From positions 1 to 10,798 of the forward strand of contig DXZF01000056.1 of the NCBI GenBank assembly GCA_019415425.1: a DNA stretch of 10,798 bases. The letters are read 5' to 3'. The DNA comes from Bacillota bacterium (lineage in GTDB: Bacteria; Bacillota; Clostridia; Christensenellales; QAND01). The position numbers and the translations under genes were made by a program. Every line of letters begins with the position of its first letter. Position 1 is the stretch's first letter. Below the pieces are notes generated by a model, which saw only the letters and a program-made list of their open reading frames with translations, was not told the DNA's origin and searched no databases. Shown piece after piece: positions 5,309 through 10,462 of the stretch.

Positions 5309-5521
5309 ATGGAAACTGTACTCAGACAGGAACGGGATAAAAGGGGATGGTCGCGCAGGCAATTGGCCGAAATGATCGGCGTAACGGCCTCGCAGATCTA
5401 CTACCTCGAAACCGGGCGGCGTAAGCCCTCTTACAACGTTCTTGTCAAGCTGGAAGATCTGTTCCACAAATCCCATCGTCAGCTGTTTGCGGCAGCTGAC
5501 GAAACACCACCCAAAGCATAA
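5309..5521 (+). CDS. Small XRE-family regulator (Cro-like partner of switch 2)
   Basis: A 70-aa HTH_3 protein: METVLRQERDKRGWSRRQLAEMIGV, TASQIYYLETGRRKPSYNVLVKLEDLFH, then a short tail ending DETPPKA. ATG 5309 follows AAAGGAGGG by four or five bases; an in-frame ATG six codons upstream lies inside operator 2 and lacks a ribosome binding site. It is the first gene after the switch 2 rightward promoter and diverges from 4999-5226, so a Cro-like or activator role is plausible. The domain resembles the small transcriptional regulators YgzD/YozG of Firmicutes, which I cannot separate from Cro proteins by sequence alone. Confidence 0.85.
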   Translation: METVLRQERDKRGWSRRQLAEMIGVTASQIYYLETGRRKPSYNVLVKLEDLFHKSHRQLFAAADETPPKA

Positions 5522-5661
5522 CAGTCCGGGAAAAGAAAATCAACGGATGTTATGTGCAGATAGAGCGATCAACAGCGCATATTCTGTGCGAAGTAAATGA
5601 AAGGGTTGATTTGATGCAATTCTACTTCAGGGATTTCCCCAAAAATCGGAAGGGCAAAAAA

Positions 5662-5853
5662 ATGGGATACATGTCACATAAGAGAATGAGTAACGAGATC
5701 GTAGACATGAAAGAGGGCTGCGCTCTTCGGAGCCAGATCTTAGATGTGCGCATCAATCAACTCCATCAAATTCAAGCAAAATTCAAAGCGGCTCTTGCTG
5801 TCACGTTCGTCATTGCGCTCTCGTCTCTGGTCATAACTCTCCTCATACGATGA
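5662..5853 (+). CDS. Small membrane protein of unknown function
   Basis: A protein of about 63 aa starting MGYMSHKRMSNEIVDMKEG, with a helical middle (LDVRINQLHQIQAKFKAAL) and a C-terminal hydrophobic helix (VTFVIALSSLVITLLI, about residues 47-62). ATG 5662 is chosen because GGAAGGG lies seven bases upstream. The frame is open back to GTG 5554 and an alternative ATG at 5614 has AAAGGG about eight bases before it, giving 79 or 99 aa. I do not recognise a family. The topology suggests a cytoplasmic domain with one membrane anchor. Its last 11 bases overlap the end of the opposing gene 5843-6202. Confidence 0.6.
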   Translation: MGYMSHKRMSNEIVDMKEGCALRSQILDVRINQLHQIQAKFKAALAVTFVIALSSLVITLLIR

Positions 5854-6202
5854 ACAGCGAGAAAAATGAAAACAAAAGGGAGATCCACGACAGGAGGACA
5901 GGCAGCAACCATGCACGAAAGGCAAATATGCGATCCTCTACATATTTCTCCCCTTCAATTGTCAAGGTGTATCGCCCGTTATAGGCGGTGTTCGTTATCT
6001 CGAATGTGTATTTTGGGGAGTTGGGCGGGATATAGGCGCAGAGATGACAGGAGCAAAAAGAGATGAAGTGCGAAAGCGCATCATGCCCAAATTTTCTCTC
6101 TATATCAGACAGCATCGCAGAACGATTTCTTGACCTGTAAAGATATTTCAGTAACCTGAACTGCTCCCTGGTGATTGGAAGATGGGATAGTTGATTCTCC
6201 AT
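5843..6202 (-). CDS. Winged-helix-like protein with C-terminal membrane segment, reversed within the early region
   Basis: A 119-aa protein. The N-terminal part (LPITREQFRLLKYLYRSRNRSAMLSDIERKFG, then a beta-prone stretch and GRYTLTIEGEKYVEDR) fits a winged-helix fold with the usual 'leu-T-x-x-G' wing ending. Residues about 97-119 (WLLPVLLSWISLLFSFFSLFIV) are strongly hydrophobic and would anchor it in the membrane. Similar membrane-anchored winged-helix proteins of unknown role occur in many clostridial genomes. AGGGAGGA lies about ten bases before the ATG. It is the only leftward gene among rightward early genes and converges with 5662-5853 with overlapping 3' ends. That orientation suggests expression in the lysogen, as for a cargo ('moron') gene. 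No specific function can be assigned. Confidence 0.78.
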   Translation of the reverse strand: MENQLSHLPITREQFRLLKYLYRSRNRSAMLSDIERKFGHDALSHFISFCSCHLCAYIPPNSPKYTFEITNTAYNGRYTLTIEGEKYVEDRIFAFRAWLLPVLLSWISLLFSFFSLFIV

Positions 6203-6260
6203 TGTTCAACAGTCCTCCCTAACACATGCACCTTACCAGAGCACAACGAAAAAATCAACA

Positions 6261-6354
6261 GAGTGCCCGGTGCGGGCGGGGCCAAACCGACAGCATGTCC
6301 AGTCTGTTCCTCCTCTCTATACACCACTCCCAGCCCCGCCCGCAGCTGGCATTC
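6261..6354. repeat. Long-range GC-rich inverted repeat (possible structured RNA element)
   Basis: TGCGGGCGGGGC (6271-6282) and GCCCCGCCCGCA (6333-6344) are perfect 12-bp arms. Beyond a symmetric 3x3 internal loop, GAGTGCC (6261-6267) pairs with GGCATTC (6348-6354) with one G-U. The 50-base apical region holds a minor ACAG/CTGT helix (6290-6293 with 6304-6307). It lies in the 171-base gap between divergent genes 5843-6202 and 6374-6862, ending 20 bases before the latter's start. No U-tract follows, so it is not an ordinary terminator. It may be a leader structure, a small RNA or a protein-binding cruciform. Confidence 0.6.
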
Positions 6355-6373
6355 AGAAAAGGAGATCAAAGTC

Positions 6374-6862
6374 ATGGTATCAAGCAAGACGAAGCAGAAC
6401 CCGTATTATCAGGCGCGCATCAAAGCCGCAGAGCAAGACCACGAGCTGAACAGCCGCGTGCTGGCGGCAGACAGGATTGGCATATCGCTCAGCCTGCTGG
6501 AGAAGTGCGAAGCAGGCGGGGGCCGGTGTGTGTCGCAAGACGTCGTGATGCGCATGGCGGATGTGTACGGGGAACCGCAACTGCTATACGGCTATTGCAC
6601 ACGCGAGTGCCCGGTCGGCAAGCTCATACGCCCAGAGGTCAGGGACAGGAGCATCGAGGGGACAGTGCTTGCATTGACCAACCAGCGCGACGCGCTTGCG
6701 GATGTATGCAAGACCATGGCAGACGTCCTTGAGGATGGAACCGTTGACGATCGCGAGATCGCGAAGCTGTCGGAGGTGGAGAAGCAAGTGGATAAGATCG
6801 CACAGGTGATGGATGAGTTGCGTATGCAGCTCGACAGAATCATGGGGAGGCGGATGGAATGA
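6374..6862 (+). CDS. Phage XRE-type HTH protein with C-terminal coiled-coil region
   Basis: A 162-aa protein of a type common in Clostridia prophages. The N-terminal HTH region has the characteristic opening NPYYQARIKAAEQD (about 9-22), then RVLAADRIGISLSLLEKCEAG, VVMRMADVYGEPQLLYGYCTRECPVGKLI (about 58-86). The second half (about 95-162) is strongly helical and charged (DREIAKLSEVEKQVDKIAQVMDELRMQLDRIM), probably a coiled coil for oligomerisation. AAGGAGAT precedes ATG 6374. It heads the rightward operon that carries the replication genes and is preceded by the GC-rich inverted repeat, so it may be the early regulator for this block. The next small gene begins within its stop codon (ATGA), indicating translational coupling. 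Confidence 0.85.
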   Translation: MVSSKTKQNPYYQARIKAAEQDHELNSRVLAADRIGISLSLLEKCEAGGGRCVSQDVVMRMADVYGEPQLLYGYCTRECPVGKLIRPEVRDRSIEGTVLALTNQRDALADVCKTMADVLEDGTVDDREIAKLSEVEKQVDKIAQVMDELRMQLDRIMGRRME

Positions 6863-7002
6863 TGATGTGGATTGCGCAATACGCGGCGCCCATTGGGTTC
6901 GGTGTAGTGGTTGGCGTAGTGCTGTCATCGATCATGTATGCCGCTGCGCTTGCGGTCGATGAGCGCCACAGGCGACGCAGGGCACGACGGCGCGCCCTGT
7001 AA
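6859..7002 (+). CDS. 47-aa single-pass membrane peptide
   Basis: The frame starts MMMWIAQYAAPIGFG, continues with a hydrophobic helix (VVVGVVLSSIMYAAALAV) and ends with a strongly basic tail (DERHRRRRARRRAL). The basic end implies a cytoplasmic C-terminus. GGGGAGG lies about nine bases upstream of ATG 6859, and that ATG overlaps the previous stop. Three consecutive ATG codons leave the exact start open. Its stop overlaps another ATG (TAATG at 7000-7004). No family recognised. Confidence 0.6.
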   Translation: MMMWIAQYAAPIGFGVVVGVVLSSIMYAAALAVDERHRRRRARRRAL

Positions 7003-7052
7003 TGGGACAACACACGGACGTCATAGAGATTACCACACGGGAGGGATGCGGA

Positions 7053-7310
7053 GTGAATAGGGAAGTGTTTTCGATCTGCCCAGCGTGCGGGACGCAGATC
7101 GATGATCAGGAGAACTTTTGCCCCGAGTGCGGACAGAAGGTGTGCACGGTGTGCATCTGTCCTTATACGCGCAGCCTCCATGACTGCGGATACGACAATT
7201 GCTTGCCATATGCAATGGCCAACCTATGGAGGAGGGATGGGCGAGATGAAGCAGGCGGAGAAAGGCCTCTGGAAGTCGGTATCCATGGTGCAACCAGCGC
7301 CACACATTAG
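7053..7310 (+). CDS. Small zinc-ribbon protein
   Basis: About 85 aa from GTG 7053 (VNREVFSICPACGTQIDDQENFCPECGQKVC). Two CxxC pairs in CPACG and CPECG, separated by 12 residues, form a classic zinc ribbon of the 'zinc_ribbon_2' type. Further Cys residues (CTVCIC, DCGYDNC) could hold a second metal. GTG 7053 follows GGGAGGG by seven bases. An alternative ATG at 7002 overlaps the preceding stop (TAATG) but has no ribosome binding site. The C-terminal 20 or so residues overlap the next gene in another frame and look unconstrained. It may act as a nucleic-acid-binding accessory protein, but nothing more specific can be said. Confidence 0.65.
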   Translation: MNREVFSICPACGTQIDDQENFCPECGQKVCTVCICPYTRSLHDCGYDNCLPYAMANLWRRDGRDEAGGERPLEVGIHGATSATH

Positions 7311-7437
7311 AGTCATTATGATGGCCCCAACACAATGGCCAACGGAACAGGAGATACAACGCCATATCGAAGAGATCTCACGCATTGCATATCTTGATCA
7401 GGTAGCGCATGCAACCAGAGCGATGCGCGAGAGTTAG
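7246..7437 (+). CDS. Short phage protein of unknown function
   Basis: About 63 aa, starting MKQAEKGLWKSVSMVQPAP, with a proline-containing middle and a helical C-terminal half (TEQEIQRHIEEISRIAYLDQVAHATRAMRES). GGAGGAGGG lies nine bases before ATG 7246; ATG 7237 directly abuts the Shine-Dalgarno and is less likely. It overlaps the zinc-ribbon gene by 65 bases in another frame and is followed after 10 bases by the next start, consistent with a compact phage operon. I do not recognise a family. Confidence 0.55.
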   Translation: MKQAEKGLWKSVSMVQPAPHIRVIMMAPTQWPTEQEIQRHIEEISRIAYLDQVAHATRAMRES

Positions 7438-7447
7438 GAGGAGCAGG

Positions 7448-7921
7448 ATGCGACTACGGAAGATACGGACACTCAACGGCTACAAGCAGACGGACGTGGT
7501 TGCGCGTCTGCGCACGGTGGACAAGCGCATCACGGAACCGATCTACTCATGCATGGAGCGCGGCGTTATATTGCCAACACCAGACACCTTGCGCGAGCTG
7601 TGCGAGATGTACGGCGTTACACCGCTTGAACTGTACCGCATGGGCGAAATTAACCTTGTGCATTGTATGCCCTCTGTCGCGCCCTGTGAGGGGCGCAGAT
7701 TGGACAGGCATAGGAACACCCGCAAAAAGACCTTTCGCCTCTCTGATACGACTTATAAGTCGCTACCGCTGGATGTACTCGATGTATGTGGGTATTCCAG
7801 TTGGCAATCGTGGTTCGATGCGTGCTTACGCCGACTTTGCAGCCAGTATGCGGCGATCTCCAAAGCACGTCAACGCGCGGAGGCAAAACAACATGCACTC
7901 GATACCCGCATGAGGGCGTAG
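7448..7921 (+). CDS. HTH-type regulator with C-terminal extension
   Basis: A 157-aa protein. The N-terminal 70 residues fit an XRE-like HTH: MRLRKIRTLNGYKQTDVVARL, ITEPIYSCMERGVILPTPDTLRELCEMYGVTPLELYRMGE. The second part is basic and includes FRLSDTTYKSLPLDVLDVCGYSSWQSWFDACLRRL, followed by a helical, Arg/Lys-rich end. TAGGAGG precedes ATG 7448. The HTH is less canonical than in the other regulators here because the turn contains an insertion (RTVDKRITEP). Phage early operons often carry such proteins just before the replication gene. A role in timing replication genes is only a guess. Confidence 0.75.
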   Translation: MRLRKIRTLNGYKQTDVVARLRTVDKRITEPIYSCMERGVILPTPDTLRELCEMYGVTPLELYRMGEINLVHCMPSVAPCEGRRLDRHRNTRKKTFRLSDTTYKSLPLDVLDVCGYSSWQSWFDACLRRLCSQYAAISKARQRAEAKQHALDTRMRA

Positions 7922-7941
7922 GGTGCGACACTCCTTGGTTC

Positions 7942-7969
7942 GCGGGGCGCTCGACCCACAGCGCCCCGC
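7942..7969 (+). repeat. GC-rich hairpin in the gap before the 41-aa gene
   Basis: GCGGGGCGC (7942-7950) and GCGCCCCGC (7961-7969) form perfect 9-bp arms around a 10-base loop. The sequence after it is CTTACACATGG, not U-rich. A weaker GC-rich pairing and a run of seven A's follow up to the AAGGAGG of the next gene. It could be an mRNA stabiliser or attenuator between 7448-7921 and 8034-8159. Confidence 0.45.
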
Positions 7970-8033
7970 CTTACACATGGCCGCAAGCTCTGCATGAGGG
8001 GCCGCGGCAAAAAAACGCAAGGAGGTAATACAG

Positions 8034-8159
8034 ATGGGTAAGATCAAGGGATATGTCGAGCATGAGGACAATCGCGTCGATTTTGACGGCAGCGATGCGG
8101 TGGCGGTTGTGGTGATCAAGGGACACAACGTGGACGTGATGCGGACAATGCACAAATAG
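8034..8159 (+). CDS. 41-aa acidic protein of unknown function
   Basis: The frame reads MGKIKGYVEHEDNRVDFDGSDAVAVVVIKGHNVDVMRTMHK and is preceded by a strong AAGGAGG about eight bases before the ATG. It alternates charged and beta-prone segments (DAVAVVVIKG) and has no membrane helix. The strong ribosome binding site and its place between two phage genes support a real gene. No family recognised. Confidence 0.6.
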   Translation: MGKIKGYVEHEDNRVDFDGSDAVAVVVIKGHNVDVMRTMHK

Positions 8160-8183
8160 TCCGTGATCAAGGAGTGAGTGATT

Positions 8184-9287
8184 GTGTGGATAAGGGTATG
8201 TGACACATTACCCTCGCACCGCAAGACGTATGTGCTTGCCGATGAGCTGGGAATCAAGCCATACGGCGCGGTTGGCATAGTGGTGGGCTTGTGGTGCTGG
8301 GCTTCAACACAGGCGATTGATGGATGCCTGCAAGGGTTTCCACCCGCTGCAATTGCGCGTGCAACAGGATGGAGCGGCAAGCCGGCAAAACTCGTACAAG
8401 CCCTGATTTTAGGAGGTTTCCTCGAAACAAGAAGGGGAGAGTTATACATCCACGATTGGGACGAGTATGCGGGCAAGCTGCTCGACCGCAAGAGCCGAGA
8501 AGCGGAGCGAAAGCGCCGGGAGCGCTCACAGAAAAACGCGTTGGGAGACAGTCAAGAGGACGAGCAATCCGCAGGACGTCCTGCGGACAGTCCGCAGGAC
8601 GTCACGCGGACAGAAGCGGAGACATACAGCGGACAGTCCGCGGAAAGTCCGAAGGACGTCACGCGGACAGAGGCACGGACAGGTGACGGACAGTCCGCGG
8701 AAAGTCCGCACCCTACGAAACGTATACGTAATAATAGTATCTTAGACAATCTAAGTGCTTGTAGTAGCTGTAGTACAGATAATAATCAGGCGGGCTGTCC
8801 GCAGGGCATCCTGCGGACGCCGCCCAGGGAAGAACAGCAGCAACAACGACAGCAAGGGGATATTGGCAGTGACTTACCCATCATGCAGGGCGAGGTATCG
8901 GAGACGATCAGGCTGTTCGCGGACAACATGGGGAGCCCGAACTTGACGCCGGTCACAGCAGGCCTGATCACACAGTGGTGCGAACAGGCAGGGACAGAAC
9001 TGGTGCAGGCGTGCATCAGGGATGTGGCGAAGCTGGGGCGAAAGCCATGGGCATACATTGAGCGGCGCCTCAAAGAGTGGTACGAGGCCGGGCTCAAGAC
9101 ACAGACGGACGTCGATGCGTACAAGGCGAAGCAGGAACACAGTAAGGTACAGGGGACGACGCGAAAGAACCCGGCGCTCAATTACACGCAGCACCCGGTC
9201 GACCCCAATCAGGATGACGGAATCATGTGGTTTGGCGGAGAAGAGGGGGCGCAAAATGAGCAGATGGGATGCACAGGAACTGTATGA
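8184..9287 (+). CDS. DnaD-domain phage replication initiator (replisome organiser)
   Basis: A 367-aa protein. The N-terminal domain (about 1-95) is the winged-helix replisome-organiser module seen in Clostridia phages: MWIRVCDTLPSHRKTYVLADELGI, GIVVGLWCWASTQAIDG, IARATGWSGKP, FLETRRGELYIHDWDEYAGKL. A charged, low-complexity linker (about 100-235) carries Ser/Thr/Gln-rich repeats. A DnaD/DnaB_2-type domain follows (about 236-305), ending in the hallmark KPWAYIERRLKEWYEAGLKT. Such proteins bind the origin and help load the host replicative helicase. GTG 8184 is chosen because AAGGAG lies nine bases before it; GTG 8178 is too close. The linker is encoded by iteron-like repeats, so the origin probably lies in this gene. 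The C-terminus overlaps the DUF1064-type gene by 32 bases. Confidence 0.88.
   Translation: MWIRVCDTLPSHRKTYVLADELGIKPYGAVGIVVGLWCWASTQAIDGCLQGFPPAAIARATGWSGKPAKLVQALILGGFLETRRGELYIHDWDEYAGKLLDRKSREAERKRRERSQKNALGDSQEDEQSAGRPADSPQDVTRTEAETYSGQSAESPKDVTRTEARTGDGQSAESPHPTKRIRNNSILDNLSACSSCSTDNNQAGCPQGILRTPPREEQQQQRQQGDIGSDLPIMQGEVSETIRLFADNMGSPNLTPVTAGLITQWCEQAGTELVQACIRDVAKLGRKPWAYIERRLKEWYEAGLKTQTDVDAYKAKQEHSKVQGTTRKNPALNYTQHPVDPNQDDGIMWFGGEEGAQNEQMGCTGTV
8568..8818. repeat. Iteron-like repeats and AT-rich stretch inside the initiator gene: probable replication origin
   Basis: A 20-bp perfect palindrome lies at 8568-8587 (half-site TCCGCAGGAC). Related direct repeats follow: GGACAGTCCGC at 8585-8595, 8631-8641 and 8688-8698; GGACGTCACGCGGACAGA at 8597-8614 and 8654-8671; GGAAAGTCCG at 8642-8651 and 8699-8708. 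A 9-bp-arm hairpin with the same half-site (GTCCGCAGG/CCTGCGGAC) lies at 8797-8818. Between them, 8715-8790 is AT-rich and contains ACGTATACGT (8720-8729) and CTTAGA-CAA-TCTAAG (8741-8755), suitable as an unwinding region. Iterons plus AT-rich DNA within the initiator gene is the lambda O arrangement. Function is inferred from this layout. Confidence 0.65.
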
Positions 9288-9663
9288 CATGCTCAAGAGC
9301 AACGGTAGGCCCATCCCGCCAGAGCTTGCGGAGATGGTTGGCGCGCACAAGGCGGACAAGCCGAGGCAGAGCAAGTACCGCAATGTACGGACGGCGTACG
9401 CAGGCAAGGTGTACGACAGCAAGCGCGAGGCGCAGCGGGCGGCGGAACTTGACCTGCTGATCAAGGCCGGAGAGATTGCGGGCAAGCTGGAACAGGTGCC
9501 GTTCGCCCTCCCGGGCGGCGTGGTGTATCGGGCTGACTTCGTCATTCTTCGCAATGATGGCACATGGTATGCCGAGGACGCGAAGGGCGTGCGAACAAAG
9601 GAGTACAAGATCAAGGCCCGACTGTTCGCCGAACGATACGGGCAGGAGATTGTGGAGGTATAA
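9256..9663 (+). CDS. DUF1064-type phage protein (predicted nuclease-fold)
   Basis: A 135-aa protein whose C-terminal part fits the DUF1064 family: SKYRNVRTAYAGKVYDSKREAQRAAELDLLIKAGEI (about 38-73), then an LEQVPFAL strand, VVYRADFVILRNDG, WYAEDAKGVRTKEYKIKARLFAERYG. The acidic and lysine residues of the YRADF ... EDAKG core resemble the D-(E)-x-K pattern of endonuclease-like folds, and the family is suspected to be a Holliday-junction or VRR-type nuclease; activity has not been shown to my knowledge. GAGGGGG precedes ATG 9256. It directly follows the replication initiator with overlap, which suits a role in phage DNA replication or recombination. The N-terminal 35 residues (MSRWDAQELYDMLKSNGRPIP) are a short helical extension. 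Confidence 0.88.
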   Translation: MSRWDAQELYDMLKSNGRPIPPELAEMVGAHKADKPRQSKYRNVRTAYAGKVYDSKREAQRAAELDLLIKAGEIAGKLEQVPFALPGGVVYRADFVILRNDGTWYAEDAKGVRTKEYKIKARLFAERYGQEIVEV

Positions 9664-9666
9664 GCG

Positions 9667-9912
9667 GTGGAGAGGAAGATCGGAACAACCAATAAGACCT
9701 TGTGCTGGGATTGTTGGCGTGCAGCTGGGCCGGAAATGTGCTCGTGGGCACGAGAATTCAAGCCGGTTGCCGGATGGAAGGCGAAGAGAACGCTACTCAA
9801 CATGTACGTAACGAACAACAAGACGTCGAGAACGTCGTCTTACACGGTGAGCGAGTGTCCCTTATTCCTTCCAGACCCACCTGCCCCGAGATATCCGAGG
9901 ATGTTGCGATGA
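9667..9912 (+). CDS. Small Cys/Trp-rich phage protein
   Basis: An 81-aa protein from GTG 9667, preceded by GGAGGT with seven-base spacing. The motif CWDCWRAAGPEMCSWAREFKPVAGWKA (residues about 13-39), ending with SECPLFLPD near 62-70, is typical of a small conserved protein found in early regions of many Clostridia prophages, usually as CWdC..a.ggCsW...f.PV.GW. The Cys pattern suggests metal binding, but its role is unknown. It follows the DUF1064-type gene by three bases and overlaps the hydrolase gene by four (ATGA), so the three are likely cotranslated. Confidence 0.75.
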   Translation: MERKIGTTNKTLCWDCWRAAGPEMCSWAREFKPVAGWKAKRTLLNMYVTNNKTSRTSSYTVSECPLFLPDPPAPRYPRMLR

Positions 9913-10388
9913 TAACCACGTACATGGCATGGCTGGTTGCCATCACCTCCATGCTGGGCAACCTGCCGACAGCAGGCGGATGTGCAGAACCGATCACACC
10001 CACAAGATGTGAGCTTCTGAGCGTGCAGGAGATCAGCTACACGCAGAAGGACGAAGCAGAGCTGGCACGCATTGTGTACTGGGAGGCGCGCGGCGAGAGC
10101 GAGATGGGCCAGCTTGCGGTAGCGAATGTAGTTCTGAACCGCGTACGGCATGAGAATTGGCCGGACACCATTACCGGGGTGATCTACCAGAAGCATCAGT
10201 TTACCCCCACGAAAAACAGCCAATACAAAACGGTGCATGTGCCAGATCACTACTACGAGATCGCCCGGCGTGCGTTGGAGGGCGAGCGGGCAGTGGACGA
10301 CGATGTGGTGTATTTCAGCCGGGGCCGTGGAAGATATGGACACGGATGGCACAAGATCGGGCAACACTGGTTTGGCAGGACTGATTGA
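9909..10388 (+). CDS. SleB-type cell-wall hydrolase (Hydrolase_2 family)
   Basis: A 159-aa protein of the family that contains spore cortex-lytic SleB and CwlJ. The core starts at about residue 44: TQKDEAELARIVYWEARGESEMGQLAVANVVLNRV, with EARGE holding the predicted catalytic Glu. It continues with TITGVIYQKHQFTP, YEIARRALEGERAVDDDVVYFSRG and ends GWHKIGQHWFG, which is typical. The first about 25 residues (MITTYMAWLVAITSMLGNLPTAGGCA) form a hydrophobic segment that could be a signal peptide. GAGGATG lies about eight bases before ATG 9909, which overlaps the previous stop. It lies in the early replication region, not next to a holin, so it may not be the main endolysin. In Clostridia phages such hydrolases occur at this position; the purpose is unclear. 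Confidence 0.88.
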   Translation: MITTYMAWLVAITSMLGNLPTAGGCAEPITPTRCELLSVQEISYTQKDEAELARIVYWEARGESEMGQLAVANVVLNRVRHENWPDTITGVIYQKHQFTPTKNSQYKTVHVPDHYYEIARRALEGERAVDDDVVYFSRGRGRYGHGWHKIGQHWFGRTD

Positions 10389-10396
10389 GACAAGCA

Positions 10397-10462
10397 ATGA
10401 AGAGGGTGGCATTACGAACCTTGTTTGGGCCGCAAAGTGTTTGGAAAGGAGCATTAAAATGA
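10397..10462 (+). CDS. Possible 21-codon leader ORF overlapping the next gene
   Basis: ATG 10397 opens a frame of 21 codons (MKRVALRTLFGPQSVWKGALK) ending at TGA 10460-10462, overlapping the next start as ATGA. It has no convincing ribosome binding site; only the overlap suggests a coupled leader peptide. It could equally be chance. Confidence 0.2.
   Translation: MKRVALRTLFGPQSVWKGALK

Noticed and set aside
6226..6732. 168-codon plus-strand frame overlapping the 6374-6862 HTH gene
   Set aside because: It is a different frame with Arg/Gly/His-rich composition and no ribosome binding site; the HTH frame has clear family motifs.
7826..8491. A 221-codon minus-strand open frame
   Set aside because: It is antisense to the HTH gene, the 41-aa gene and the initiator, and its composition (Ser/Thr/Pro/Arg) fits a shadow frame.
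8568..8708. GGACAGTCC repeats considered as a CRISPR array
   Set aside because: Repeats are short, unevenly spaced and within a coding frame, so iterons fit better.
9022..9255. Upstream extension of the DUF1064-type frame
   Set aside because: The frame is open but the extension is Arg/Ser-rich, overlaps the conserved end of the DnaD domain and lacks a ribosome binding site; ATG 9256 has one.
8874..9821. A 315-codon minus-strand open frame opposite the replication genes
   Set aside because: It crosses four well-supported plus-strand genes, is rich in Ser, Arg and Leu as expected of an antisense frame, and has no recognisable domain.
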